64,000 nt of DNA from Roseateles sp. DAIF2 (GCF_015624425.1 NZ_CP049919.1:5332001-5396000); one strand, 5' to 3'. Shown: positions 16,318 through 33,353, numbered from the stretch's first letter. Notes: generated by a model not told the origin, from the sequence alone. Translations and numbers: made by a program.

Positions 16318-17264
16318 GCGACGGGAGCTCCGCCGCGGCGGGCCTGCTGCCGCCGGACCTGCGGGTGCTGGAGCGCGGCTGGCTGTCGTCGAACTCGGTC
16401 CTGATGTGCGGCGATCCGGCCGGCGCGCTGCTGGTCGACAGCGGCTATTGCAGCCAGGGCGAACAGACCGCCGCGCTGGTGCGCGAGGCGCTGGCCGGCG
16501 ACAAGCTGCGCCTGATCGTCAACACCCATCTGCATTCCGACCATTGCGGCGGCAATGCCCGCCTCGCCGCCGAGCATGGCTGCCCGATCTGGATCCCGCC
16601 GGGCGACTACGCGGCTGTGCTGGACTGGGACGAGGAGAGGCTCAGCTACCGGCCGACCGGCCAGCGCTGCGAACGCTTTCATCCCGTGCAGGCCCTGCTG
16701 CCGGGTCAAACACTCGGCCAGGCCGGCCGCGACTGGCAATGCCTGGCCGCGGCGGGCCATGATCCGCATTCACTGGTGTTCTTCGAACCCGAGGCCGGCG
16801 TGCTGATCTCGGCCGACGCCCTGTGGGAGCATGGCTTCGGCATCGTGTTCCCCGAGCTCGACGGAGAAGCGGGCTTCGACGAGGTGGAGGCGACGCTGGA
16901 TCTGATCGAGAGCCTGCAACCCGGCATCCGCTGCGTCATCCCGGGCCATGGCCCCATGTTCGCCGATGTCGGCCGCGCGTTGGGCGAGGCGAGGTCGCGG
17001 CTGGCCTTCTTTAGGCAATACCCCGAACGCCACACCCGCCACGCGGCCAAGGCCCTACTGATGTTCCATATGCTGGAGGTAGGCCATTGCAGCCGCGCGG
17101 AGCTCGAGACCTGGCTCGCGACGCAGGCGACTATCCATCAGCGGATGTGGCAGCTCCATTTCGCCTCGCAACTCCCGCTGGCCGACTGGACCGAATCCCT
17201 GCTGCAGGAGCTGGCCAAGAGCGGCGCCCTGCGGCTGAACGGCGCTACCATCGGCTGTCGCTGA
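16314..17264 (+). CDS. MBL-fold metallo-hydrolase
   Basis: A 316-aa metallo-beta-lactamase-fold protein. The zinc motif HLHSDH is at residues 72-77; further metal ligands appear as AAGHDPHSLVFF, ISADALWE and the late PGHGPMF. A C-terminal helical extension (about 235-316) resembles that of LACTB2/glyoxalase-II-like thioester or nucleic-acid hydrolases. Start ATG 16314 overlaps the fadD stop by 4 bases, and the pair is probably translationally coupled. A CoA-thioester-related role is plausible from this context but is inference. Confidence 0.88.
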   Translation: MSDGSSAAAGLLPPDLRVLERGWLSSNSVLMCGDPAGALLVDSGYCSQGEQTAALVREALAGDKLRLIVNTHLHSDHCGGNARLAAEHGCPIWIPPGDYAAVLDWDEERLSYRPTGQRCERFHPVQALLPGQTLGQAGRDWQCLAAAGHDPHSLVFFEPEAGVLISADALWEHGFGIVFPELDGEAGFDEVEATLDLIESLQPGIRCVIPGHGPMFADVGRALGEARSRLAFFRQYPERHTRHAAKALLMFHMLEVGHCSRAELETWLATQATIHQRMWQLHFASQLPLADWTESLLQELAKSGALRLNGATIGCR

Positions 17265-17304
17265 GGGAATTTCGCCTCACGGCGACCAGCGATGGAGGTC
17301 GTCC

Positions 17305-17550
17305 ATGGCCACGATGCCTACTTCCGCATCCTCGGTACCGCAGCTGGAACTGCCGGGATTTGGCGCCGCCGAAGCACGGCGCCCCTGCGCGCTGGACATG
17401 CTCACGCGTGGTCGCAACGACGCTACAGCTTCAGCCTCCGTTGGAATGGTGCGCCTGCCGCATGCGCTGATCCTCAGCCACCAAGGGGCAACCCATCATC
17501 AACGCGAGCAATATTGGAGCGCGACGAGTTCCAGTGCGAATATTCACTGA
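17305..17550 (+). pseudogene. Decayed 2'-5' RNA ligase/cyclic phosphodiesterase (ThpR/LigT-like) remnant
   Basis: An ATG at 17305 with a strong GGAGGT site opens with PQLELPGFG, like the N-terminal tail of many proteobacterial ThpR proteins. The catalytic HxT middle is missing. About 35 codons later, in another frame, comes LQPPLEW. After one base shift, LILSHQGATHHQREQYW follows in the first frame. Joined, W-x6-L-I-x-S-x-x-G matches the spacing of the conserved ThpR C-terminus (W-x6-L-V/I-x-S-x-x-G). That implies a large internal deletion plus a frameshift: roughly 80 codons remain of about 180. The base composition is less GC-biased than in neighbouring genes. The homology is my reading of short motifs and could be chance. 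Confidence 0.4.
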
Positions 17551-17592
17551 CGTCAATCAATGACTTCGGGTTTATTTGAAGCCGCCAAAAGC

Positions 17593-17627
17593 AAAACCCC
17601 TCTCAGAGGAACTCTGAGAGGGGTTTT
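17593..17627 (-). terminator. Rho-independent terminator of the distal rRNA operon
   Basis: A perfect 15-bp inverted repeat (AAAACCCCTCTCAGA / TCTGAGAGGGGTTTT) with a 5-base loop lies 12 bases beyond the 5S 3' end. On the minus strand it is followed by GCTTTT. It closes transcription of the rRNA operon at 17639-23015. Confidence 0.9.
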
Positions 17628-17638
17628 GGGGGTAAATA

Positions 17639-17752
17639 GCCTGACGATGACCTACTTTCACACGGGAATCCGCACTATCATCGGCGCTGACTCGTTTCAC
17701 TGTCCTGTTCGGGATGGGAAGGAGTGGGACCAAGTCGCTATGGTCATCAGGC
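17639..17752 (-). rRNA. rrf: 5S ribosomal RNA, copy 1
   Basis: About 114 nt. On the minus strand it reads GCCTGATGACCATAGCGACT at the 5' end and closes with the complementary GTCATCGTCAGGC, forming the 5S terminal helix. The conserved CCCATCCCGAACAGG loop is present. Separated from 23S by 179 bases. Confidence 0.95.
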
Positions 17753-17931
17753 TTGACTGGTTGGTCTGCTGTTGCTGGAACAGCAAACCCAATTCGTAGA
17801 GTTGCATTATAGCGATGGCTATAGTGCGTGAATCAGCTTTGATTTGATTGCGTCTTCAGTTTGAAGAACGACGTAACTTGTAATCCTGGTCTTTGAGCAG
17901 ATGCCAGATGGTCTGGACTGTCAAAGTTATA

Positions 17932-20810
<2,879 letters not shown>

Positions 20811-21032
20811 CTATAACTCTGACAGCGCTGACTGCACTGTCGTCAAGGACTCAGTCCGATCTTGTATTCATCGGACTGTTTTGAGTATTACGCGTTATGC
20901 CGTTCTTCAATCTTTTCTCTGCCATTTGCAGAGTTGAAGTCTGGTGACGCAATCAAATGCTACTAGCGGCACGGTACGATCTAACCCTTTACGATTAGTC
21001 GCTTTCCGCTAGCAGCGCTGATTCGACTCTAC

Positions 21033-21049
21033 GAATTGTTAAAGAACAA
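21033..21049 (-). promoter_or_regulatory. boxA antitermination site in the 16S-23S spacer, copy 1
   Basis: On the minus strand TTGTTCTTTAACAATTC matches the rRNA boxA core (TGYTCTTTAA) bound by NusB-NusE. It precedes 23S by about 220 bases. The rest of the spacer (20811-21134) shows no gene. Confidence 0.65.
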
Positions 21050-21134
21050 CAGCCAACTTCTTTCGAAGTCAAAGACTGGCAAACCTCAACGACCGTCTCT
21101 TGTCGCTAAGGTTTGCCACCCTTGATGAGTGAAT

Positions 21135-21210
21135 TGGTGGAGGATGACGGGATCGAACCGACGACCCCCTGCTTGCAAAGCAGGTGCTCTCCCAGCTGAG
21201 CTAATCCCCC
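21135..21210 (-). tRNA. tRNA-Ala (anticodon TGC), copy 1
   Basis: 76 nt on the minus strand: 5' GGGGGATTAGCTCAGCTGGG, anticodon loop TTTGCAA giving TGC, T-loop GTTCGATCC, encoded CCA 3' end. Sits in the 16S-23S spacer next to tRNA-Ile. Confidence 0.97.
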
Positions 21211-21228
21211 GGGATCTTTTCAAATCCG

Positions 21229-21305
21229 TGGTGGGTCTGGCTGGATTCGAACCAGCGACCCCCGCCTTATCAAGACGGTGCTCTAACCGACTGAGCTACA
21301 GACCC
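21229..21305 (-). tRNA. tRNA-Ile (anticodon GAT), copy 1
   Basis: 77 nt on the minus strand: 5' GGGTCTGTAGCTCAGTCGGT, anticodon GAT in loop TTGATAA, T-loop GTTCGAATCC, encoded CCA. It lies 18 bases before tRNA-Ala in transcription order, the usual rRNA-spacer pair. Confidence 0.97.
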
Positions 21306-21483
21306 ACGTGTTTTTCACATGATCCTGCTCTCAGCTTCGCGGCCCTGGAGGCCAGCTCGGCAGGCTCACGTATTTTCACTCACTGTTGTGTTACAGCCGA
21401 TAAGTGTGAGCGCTTGAGGAAAGAGTGCATTGGATCTTGCTGGTCCATCACTGCACGCAGTGAAGAACTGCTCGACCATTTTC

Positions 21484-23015
<1,532 letters not shown>

Positions 23016-23160
23016 GATCTTGATTACTCAACGGAATCGAACAAAGACTATTTGCATAGCTTCATTCTTCTTTCCGTGAGCGTTTAAAGTCCGAAGGACT
23101 TGATGAACATCACTGCTCATCAGCACTCCGCCTCAAACGCCCACGCTTATCGGCTGTGAA

Positions 23161-23173
23161 TTCTTAAAGAACA
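23161..23173 (-). promoter_or_regulatory. boxA antitermination site in the rRNA leader, copy 1
   Basis: On the minus strand TGTTCTTTAAGAA, a boxA-type element between the promoter and 16S, expected to recruit the rRNA antitermination complex. Confidence 0.65.
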
Positions 23174-23249
23174 TCGCTCCACTCACCCAACTCGCTTTCG
23201 CGAGCTGCTTCGTTTCGCGTCGCTGATCAGTCATCAGCACAGAAGCGGG

Positions 23250-23278
23250 ATTATTGACTGCTTTCGCACTAGTGTCAA
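23250..23278 (-). promoter_or_regulatory. rRNA promoter, copy 1
   Basis: On the minus strand: consensus -35 TTGACA (23273-23278), 17-base spacer, -10 AATAAT (23250-23255), then a GC-rich CCCGC discriminator typical of stringently controlled rRNA promoters. The upstream DNA is not notably A/T-rich, so there is no obvious UP element. Gives a leader of about 230 nt before 16S. Confidence 0.75.
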
Positions 23279-23381
23279 CACCTATTTGCTTCCGATCTGC
23301 AAGCCATCGATCTTCATCGATGTCCGGCACATACAAGCACTGAGCTCGCCTCAACGCTTGTATCTGCTGGCACAGATAGAA

Positions 23382-23405
23382 ACGCCCGGTCTTGCGACCG
23401 GGCGT
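23382..23405 (-). terminator. Terminator between the two rRNA operons
   Basis: A perfect 10-bp stem ACGCCCGGTC / GACCGGGCGT with a 4-base loop, about 12 bases after the 5S 3' end of the upstream operon. Read on the minus strand it is followed by TTTCTATC, a modest U-tract. Along with the promoter at 23250-23278 it makes the downstream operon an independent unit. 23279-23381 shows nothing else. Confidence 0.75.
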
Positions 23406-23416
23406 CTCGAATAATA

Positions 23417-23530
23417 GCCTGACGATGACCTACTTTCACACGGGAATCCGCACTATCATCGGCGCTGACTCGTTTCACTGTCCTGTTCGGGATGGGAAGG
23501 AGTGGGACCAAGTCGCTATGGTCATCAGGC
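23417..23530 (-). rRNA. rrf: 5S ribosomal RNA, copy 2
   Basis: Same 114-nt sequence as copy 1, with matching terminal helix and CCCATCCCGAACAGG loop. It ends 11 bases before the inter-operon terminator stem. Confidence 0.95.
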
Positions 23531-23709
23531 TTGACTGGTTGGTCTGCTGTTGCTGGAACAGCAAACCCAATTCGTAGAGTTGCATTATAGCGATGGCTAT
23601 AGTGCGTGAATCAGCTTTGATTTGATTGCGTCTTCAGTTTGAAGAACGACGTAACTTGTAATCCTGGTCTTTGAGCAGATGCCAGATGGTCTGGACTGTC
23701 AAAGTTATA

Positions 23710-26588
<2,879 letters not shown>

Positions 26589-26810
26589 CTATAACTCTGA
26601 CAGCGCTGACTGCACTGTCGTCAAGGACTCAGTCCGATCTTGTATTCATCGGACTGTTTTGAGTATTACGCGTTATGCCGTTCTTCAATCTTTTCTCTGC
26701 CATTTGCAGAGTTGAAGTCTGGTGACGCAATCAAATGCTACTAGCGGCACGGTACGATCTAACCCTTTACGATTAGTCGCTTTCCGCTAGCAGCGCTGAT
26801 TCGACTCTAC

Positions 26811-26827
26811 GAATTGTTAAAGAACAA
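26811..26827 (-). promoter_or_regulatory. boxA antitermination site in the 16S-23S spacer, copy 2
   Basis: Same TTGTTCTTTAACAATTC element as in copy 1, in the spacer 26589-26912, which otherwise holds no gene. Confidence 0.65.
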
Positions 26828-26912
26828 CAGCCAACTTCTTTCGAAGTCAAAGACTGGCAAACCTCAACGACCGTCTCTTGTCGCTAAGGTTTGCCACCCT
26901 TGATGAGTGAAT

Positions 26913-26988
26913 TGGTGGAGGATGACGGGATCGAACCGACGACCCCCTGCTTGCAAAGCAGGTGCTCTCCCAGCTGAGCTAATCCCCC
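26913..26988 (-). tRNA. tRNA-Ala (anticodon TGC), copy 2
   Basis: 76 nt, identical to the copy at 21135-21210, anticodon TGC, encoded CCA. Confidence 0.97.
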
Positions 26989-27006
26989 GGGATCTTTTCA
27001 AATCCG

Positions 27007-27083
27007 TGGTGGGTCTGGCTGGATTCGAACCAGCGACCCCCGCCTTATCAAGACGGTGCTCTAACCGACTGAGCTACAGACCC
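27007..27083 (-). tRNA. tRNA-Ile (anticodon GAT), copy 2
   Basis: 77 nt, identical to the copy at 21229-21305, anticodon GAT, encoded CCA. Confidence 0.97.
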
Positions 27084-27261
27084 ACGTGTTTTTCACATGA
27101 TCCTGCTCTCAGCTTCGCGGCCCTGGAGGCCAGCTCGGCAGGCTCACGTATTTTCACTCACTGTTGTGTTACAGCCGATAAGTGTGAGCGCTTGAGGAAA
27201 GAGTGCATTGGATCTTGCTGGTCCATCACTGCACGCAGTGAAGAACTGCTCGACCATTTTC

Positions 27262-28793
<1,532 letters not shown>

Positions 28794-28938
28794 GATCTTG
28801 ATTACTCAACGGAATCGAACAAAGACTATTTGCATAGCTTCATTCTTCTTTCCGTGAGCGTTTAAAGTCCGAAGGACTTGATGAACATCACTGCTCATCA
28901 GCACTCCGCCTCAAACGCCCACGCTTATCGGCTGTGAA

Positions 28939-28951
28939 TTCTTAAAGAACA
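28939..28951 (-). promoter_or_regulatory. boxA antitermination site in the rRNA leader, copy 2
   Basis: On the minus strand TGTTCTTTAAGAA, as in copy 1, between the promoter at 29028-29057 and 16S. Confidence 0.65.
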
Positions 28952-29027
28952 TCGCTCCACTCACCCAACTCGCTTTCGCGAGCTGCTTCGTTTCGCGTCG
29001 CTGATCAGTCATCAGCACAGAAGCGGG

Positions 29028-29082
29028 ATTATGACTTGTTTTTCTCAAACCCGTCAAGCGTTTTAAACATTTCGTTTTCAAC
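29028..29082 (-). promoter_or_regulatory. rRNA promoter with UP-like element, copy 2
   Basis: On the minus strand: -35 TTGACG (29052-29057), 18-base A-rich spacer, -10 CATAAT (29028-29033), then CCCGC. An A/T-rich tract (about 29061-29082, GAAAACGAAATGTTTAAAA) just upstream of -35 looks like an UP element for the RNA-polymerase alpha subunit. It lies about 150 bases beyond the ptsI stop; nothing else is visible in 29083-29205. Confidence 0.75.
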
Positions 29083-29205
29083 GCCGCTCTTGCTTCCTTC
29101 ACCCACCACCACTGCCGCTTTCGCAGCCCGCTGTGATCAGCGAAGCCCGCAACTGTAGCACAAGGTTTTCAGCCTGCAAGCGAGTTTGCGAGAACTATCG
29201 CTTGT

Positions 29206-30990
29206 TTACTGCAGCAGCGCGCCGGGCCGGTGCGGCGCGAAGGCCAACTCGGCCTTGCGCTCCGGGTCGTCGCAGCTCAGCACCTCGGGCAGCAGGGCCG
29301 CCAGGCGGGCGGCATCGGCGCGCAGGATGCGCTGCTTGACCGAGGGGATCTGCGAGGGATGCATCGAGAAGTTGCGCAAGCCCATCGCCAGCAGCAGATC
29401 GGTGAAGACCGCATCGCCCGCCATCTCGCCGCAGACGCTGACAGCCTTGCCGGCCTGACGCGCCTGGGCGATCGAGCCCGCGATCAGCTGCAGCACTGCC
29501 GGGTGCCAGGGGTCATAGAGATGCGCGACAGCCTCGTCGGCGCGGTCGATCGCCAGCGTGTACTGGATCAGATCGTTGGTGCCGATCGAGATGAAGTCCA
29601 CATGCGGCAGCAGCAGCGGCAGCATCACCGCGGCGGCCGGCACCTCGATCATCACGCCCAGCTCGACATGGGTATAGGCCTGGCCGGCCTCGTTGAGCTG
29701 CTGTTGCACCCGCTTCAGGATCTCGCGCACCTGACGGATCTCCGACAGATGGGCCACCATCGGGATCAGCAGACGCAGCTTGCCGTAGGCGCTGGCGCGA
29801 TAGATCGCGCGCAGCTGCTGGCGGAACATGCTGGGCTCGGCCAGGCTCCAGCGGATCGCGCGCAGGCCCATCGCCGGGTTCAGCACATGCTCGTGGCGCA
29901 GCTCGCTGGCGCTCATGCGGTCCAGCGGCTTGTCCGCGCCGATGTCGATCGTGCGGATCGTCACCGGCATGCCCTTCATCGCCTCGACCGCCGCGCGATA
30001 GGCCTCGAACTGCTCGTCCTCGCCGGGCAGTTCGCCCTCGCGGTTCATGAACAGGAACTCGCTGCGGAACAGGCCCACGCCGGTCGCGCCGGCCTCCAGC
30101 GCCGCCGGCGCATCGGCCGGCAACTCGATATTGGCTTGCAGCTCGACCTTCTCGCCGTCCAGCGTCACCGCCGGCGTGTGGCGCAGCCGCGCCAGGCGCG
30201 CGCGCTCCAGCTCGCTCTGGCGCTGGCGGAAGCGGTATTCCTCCAGCACGATCGGCGAGGGATTGACGATCACCGCGCCGACATCGCCGTCGATGATCAC
30301 CCAGTCATCCTGACGGATCAGGCGCGAGGCCTCGCGCGTGCCGACCACCGCCGGGATGTCCATGCTGCGCGCGACGATCGCGGTGTGCGAGGTCTTGCCG
30401 CCGATGTCGGTGATGAAGCCGTGGAACACGCTGCGCTTGAACTGCATCATGTCGGCCGGCGCGATGTCGGCCGCCACCAGCAGCAGCGGATCCTCGCCGG
30501 CGAAGTCGCGCTGCACCACGCTGGTCGCGCCGACGCCCGCCTTGCCCTGCTCACGCGCCAGCGCGCCGAGGATGCGCTCGACCACCTGCTCCAGATCGGC
30601 CTTGCGTTCGCGCAGGTAGTCGTCCTCCATCTCGTCGAACTGGCGCGCCAGCACCTCGAGCTGGGCCGACAGCGCCCATTCCGCGTTGTAGTGCCGCTCG
30701 ATGATCCACTGCTTGGTCGCGCCGGTCAGCGCCTCGTCGTGCAGCAGCATCAGGTGCACGTCCAGCAGCGCGGCCAGCTCGTGCGGCGCATCCTCCGGCA
30801 GGTCGTCGCGCAGCGCGGCCAGCTCTGCCGCCACCTCGTCGCGCGCGCGCACCGCGCGCTGGATCTCGGCCTCGACCTGATCCGAGCCGATGAAGTAATG
30901 CGCCACGTCGACGCGGCTGGATGCGACCAGCACGGCCCGGCCGATGGCCACGCCGCGCGATACCGGAATGCCGAAGACCTGAAAACTCAT
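29206..30990 (-). CDS. ptsI: Phosphoenolpyruvate-protein phosphotransferase (PTS Enzyme I)
   Basis: A 594-aa cytoplasmic Enzyme I that transfers phosphate from PEP to HPr. The phospho-His domain carries GGKTSHTAIVARSMDIPAVVG with the active His; the PEP-binding barrel shows GLFRSEFLFMNREGELPGEDEQFEAY, IRTIDIGADKP, LGVMIEVPAA and FISIGTNDLIQYTLAIDR, and the active Cys lies in VSVCGEMAGD. ATG 30990 gives MSFQVFGIPVSRGVAIGRA, a standard N-terminus; the protein is a little longer than the usual 575 residues. The partner ptsH lies 1.1 kb upstream on the same strand, but an opposite-strand acyltransferase gene separates them, so ptsI must have its own promoter. Its start is 113 bases from the divergent gene at 31104. 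Confidence 0.96.
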   Translation of the reverse strand: MSFQVFGIPVSRGVAIGRAVLVASSRVDVAHYFIGSDQVEAEIQRAVRARDEVAAELAALRDDLPEDAPHELAALLDVHLMLLHDEALTGATKQWIIERHYNAEWALSAQLEVLARQFDEMEDDYLRERKADLEQVVERILGALAREQGKAGVGATSVVQRDFAGEDPLLLVAADIAPADMMQFKRSVFHGFITDIGGKTSHTAIVARSMDIPAVVGTREASRLIRQDDWVIIDGDVGAVIVNPSPIVLEEYRFRQRQSELERARLARLRHTPAVTLDGEKVELQANIELPADAPAALEAGATGVGLFRSEFLFMNREGELPGEDEQFEAYRAAVEAMKGMPVTIRTIDIGADKPLDRMSASELRHEHVLNPAMGLRAIRWSLAEPSMFRQQLRAIYRASAYGKLRLLIPMVAHLSEIRQVREILKRVQQQLNEAGQAYTHVELGVMIEVPAAAVMLPLLLPHVDFISIGTNDLIQYTLAIDRADEAVAHLYDPWHPAVLQLIAGSIAQARQAGKAVSVCGEMAGDAVFTDLLLAMGLRNFSMHPSQIPSVKQRILRADAARLAALLPEVLSCDDPERKAELAFAPHRPGALLQ

Positions 30991-31103
30991 GATGCGCCGA
31001 CTGTAGCAGCGCCCATCGCTTCATGGATCCGTCACCCGCCGGTCACGGCCGCGTCACCCGCACGGCCGAGCATGCCGTTCGTCAAGCAACGACGAGGCCG
31101 CCC

Positions 31104-31955
31104 ATGAGGGACATCCCCCTGCCCACGCTTCCCTTCTCGCAACTCTCCGCGCCGCTGGCGCCGCGGCGCCATGAGGCCGTCGAGCCGCGGGCGGTCGTAC
31201 CGGCCACCACCAAGCCGCGCCTGGACGTGCGCTGGGCGCGCCATGAGGACGAGGTGCGCGAGGCCCAGCGCCTGCGCTACGCCATCTTCGTCGACGAGAT
31301 GGGCGCCCGCCTGGCGCCGCCGCAGGGCGCGCCGGCCGGCCACGACATCGACGCCTTCGACCCCTTCTGCGAGCACCTGCTGGTGCGCGCCGTCGAGCCC
31401 GGCCACCACAGCGGCCCGGTGATCGGCACCTACCGGGTGCTGACGCCCGCCGCCGCCAAGCGCGCCGGCGGCCTGTACAGCGAGACCGAGTTCGACCTGA
31501 CCCGACTGCGCGCGCTGCGCCCGCACATGATCGAACTGGGCCGCTCCTGCGTGCATCCGGACCATCGCTCGGGCGGCGCCATCATGCTGCTGTGGGGGGC
31601 GCTGGCCGAGTTCATGCAGCGCAACGGGCTGGACACGATGATCGGCTGCGCCAGCATCAGCATGCGCGACGGCGGCCATTTCGCGGCCAGCCTGTGGAAA
31701 AAACTGGAGCAGACCCATCTGGCCGGCATCGAGCACCAGGTGCGCCCGCGCCTGCCGCTGCCGGTGGATGACCTGCGCCACGACCTCGCGGCCGAGGCGC
31801 CGGCGCTGATCAAGGGCTATCTGCGCTGCGGCGCCAAGGTGCTGGGCGCGCCGGCCTGGGATCCGGACTTCAACACCGCCGACCTGCCGCTGCTGATGCG
31901 CATCCAGGAACTGCCGGCACGCTATCGCCGGCACTTCATCGAGCAGGCCGCCTGA
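31104..31955 (+). CDS. olsB: OlsB-type GNAT acyltransferase (L-ornithine N-acyltransferase-like)
   Basis: A 283-aa acyltransferase of the autoinducer-synthase-like GNAT group containing OlsB, which transfers a 3-hydroxyacyl group from ACP to ornithine in ornithine-lipid synthesis. Landmarks: REAQRLRYAIFVDEMGARL, FDPFCEHLLVR, VIGTYRVLTPAAA, ELGRSCVHPDHRSGG and IGCASISM. Start ATG 31104 is placed 11 residues before the conserved segment; an in-frame ATG at 31023 would overlap the divergent ptsI promoter region. No olsA-type partner is visible. Sits on the plus strand between ptsI and ptsH, both minus, an unusual position. A related acyl-amino-acid synthase function cannot be ruled out. Confidence 0.75.
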   Translation: MRDIPLPTLPFSQLSAPLAPRRHEAVEPRAVVPATTKPRLDVRWARHEDEVREAQRLRYAIFVDEMGARLAPPQGAPAGHDIDAFDPFCEHLLVRAVEPGHHSGPVIGTYRVLTPAAAKRAGGLYSETEFDLTRLRALRPHMIELGRSCVHPDHRSGGAIMLLWGALAEFMQRNGLDTMIGCASISMRDGGHFAASLWKKLEQTHLAGIEHQVRPRLPLPVDDLRHDLAAEAPALIKGYLRCGAKVLGAPAWDPDFNTADLPLLMRIQELPARYRRHFIEQAA

Positions 31956-32076
31956 GCCGGCTCGCCCGCCGGGCCGCCCCAAGGGCGTGCATCGGGCCGG
32001 CTCTCGGCGGCCACCCGCCGGGATCCGGCCGCCCCCTCGGGGGGCCAGCCGGCGTACCCGCCGGCCGGGGGGCTCC
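31956..32076. repeat. GC-rich palindromic extragenic element
   Basis: The 120 bases between olsB and ptsH are almost pure G/C and full of nested inverted repeats, for example GCCGCCCCCTCGGGGGGC and GCCGGC repeated on both sides. They resemble the short palindromic extragenic repeats dispersed in Burkholderiales genomes. It lies between convergent genes and may also act as a terminator, but no U-tract is present. Confidence 0.5.
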
Positions 32077-32078
32077 AT

Positions 32079-32348
32079 TTACTGTCCTTCGCCGAACTTG
32101 TCGTTCACCAGCGCGGTGATCGCTTCCTGCGCGGCCTGCTCGTCCGGGCCCTCGGTCTCCAGCTCGACCTGGGAACCCAGGCCGGCCGCCAGCATCATCA
32201 CGCCCATGATGCTCTTGGCATTGACCCGGCGGCCGTTGCGGCTCATGAACACCTCACACTGAAAACCGCCCGCCAGCTTGGTCAGCTTGGCCGAGGCGCG
32301 GGCATGCAGGCCCAGTTTGTTGCTGATGGTGAGCGTGGTCTTGAGCAT
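32079..32348 (-). CDS. ptsH: Phosphocarrier protein HPr
   Basis: An 89-aa HPr. The phospho-acceptor His15 lies in NKLGLHARASAK, and the regulatory Ser46 site is intact in NAKSIMGVMML. ATG 32348 gives MLKTTLTISNKLG, a canonical N-terminus. Starts 7 bases after the EIIA gene stop, so the two form an operon on the minus strand. HPr would accept phosphate from Enzyme I (29206-30990) and pass it to the adjacent EIIA. No HPr kinase gene is in the window, though betaproteobacteria often encode one elsewhere. Confidence 0.96.
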   Translation of the reverse strand: MLKTTLTISNKLGLHARASAKLTKLAGGFQCEVFMSRNGRRVNAKSIMGVMMLAAGLGSQVELETEGPDEQAAQEAITALVNDKFGEGQ

Positions 32349-32355
32349 CGGCCGT

Positions 32356-32790
32356 TCAGGAAGTGGGTGAGGGGAGGGAGGAGGAAGAAGAGGGGGCGGG
32401 CGGCACCGGCTCGCCCAGCATGATGCCGCGCGCGCCGCCCTCGCTGGCTCGCTGCGCCAAGCTGGCGACCGGCTCGGCCGCATAGCAGAGCGAGCGCCAC
32501 AACATCGGGACGTTGACGCCCGAGATCACGCGCACCTGGCCCGCGGCGTCCAGCAGGCGCTGGGCCGCATTGCAGGGGGTGGCGCCGAATACATCGGTCA
32601 GCACCAGGAATTCCGTATGGCCGGACGCGGCCAGCAGGGCCCGGGCGCGCGCCTCCACCTGCTCCACCGACATCTCCGGCGTCACGTCCAGCACCGTCAG
32701 CTGGGGCGCGCAGTTCGGGAAGGTGTGCTCCGCCACCGCCTTCAGGGCGGAGGCCAGCGGAGCATGGGCGATCAGCAGCAAGCCGGACAT
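32356..32790 (-). CDS. PTS EIIA component, mannose/sorbose (ManX-like) family
   Basis: A 144-aa EIIA-Man domain: MSGLLLIAHAPLASALKAVAEH with phospho-acceptor His9, DVTPEMSVEQVEARARALL, LVLTDVFGATPCNAAQRLL and GVNVPMLWRSLCY. The last 20 residues are a low-complexity Pro/Ser tail after the fold is complete. No EIIB, EIIC or EIID gene is nearby, so this EIIA probably serves a regulatory phosphorylation chain rather than sugar import. Immediately upstream of ptsH. Confidence 0.9.
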   Translation of the reverse strand: MSGLLLIAHAPLASALKAVAEHTFPNCAPQLTVLDVTPEMSVEQVEARARALLAASGHTEFLVLTDVFGATPCNAAQRLLDAAGQVRVISGVNVPMLWRSLCYAAEPVASLAQRASEGGARGIMLGEPVPPAPSSSSSLPSPTS

Positions 32791-32825
32791 ATGGGCGCCG
32801 ATTATCCTCGGGAGCCGGCCCGCCT

Positions 32826-33314
32826 TCAGGAGGCCAGGCGCAAGCCCGTGACAAAGGTCTCCCAGGCGGCCGGATCGGCCGTCGCGCCGAGCAGGGTCGC
32901 CTGGTAGACGCGCAGGCCGCGTGCGAACACCGCCACCCGCGCCGGCTGCGTCCCGCCCTCCAGCGCCTGCTGCTGGGCCTGCAGCTGCGGCGTCATGCCC
33001 GGCACCTGCAGCGCCTCGCCCGGCCGGGCGCGCGCCTGCAGCTTGGTGGCCAGGGCCTCGCGCATCTGCGCCAGCGCCGGCCCCACCTGGGCCGGCTCCG
33101 CCACCTCGGTCCAGGACACCGAGAAGCTCGCTCCCGCCGCCTGGCATACCGCCAGCCCCATTGCCGCCGGCTGCTGGCGGCTTTCCACCTCGGGCTTGCA
33201 GGGGAACAGCGCCAGCAGGTCCGCGCCGGCCGGCCGCACCTCGCGCCAGTCCAGCGCCGGCGCGCAGGCCGACAGGGCCAGACCCAGGATCAAGGCAAAC
33301 GGCTTGTTCTTCAT
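32826..33314 (-). CDS. Small lipoprotein of unknown function
   Basis: A 162-aa protein with a lipoprotein signal (MKNKPFALILGLALSAC, lipid Cys at residue 17). The mature part LDWREVRPAGADLLALFPCKPEV resembles a conserved betaproteobacterial periplasmic family with a 'FPCKPE' signature; ligand or role unknown. I use ATG 33314, which starts right before the signal, rather than the upstream in-frame ATG at 33344. It lies just upstream of the EIIA gene on the same strand (35 bases) and is divergent from the CoA-transferase. Confidence 0.8.
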   Translation of the reverse strand: MKNKPFALILGLALSACAPALDWREVRPAGADLLALFPCKPEVESRQQPAAMGLAVCQAAGASFSVSWTEVAEPAQVGPALAQMREALATKLQARARPGEALQVPGMTPQLQAQQQALEGGTQPARVAVFARGLRVYQATLLGATADPAAWETFVTGLRLAS

Positions 33315-33353
33315 GCGCCCATTATGAAGACGCCCCTGCCGCACAATCGGTCC

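Noticed and set aside
17292..17579. A 95-codon frame (MEVVHGHDAYFRIL...) as an intact gene
   Set aside because: No codon bias, no ribosome site and it overlaps the better-supported thpR-like remnant in another frame.
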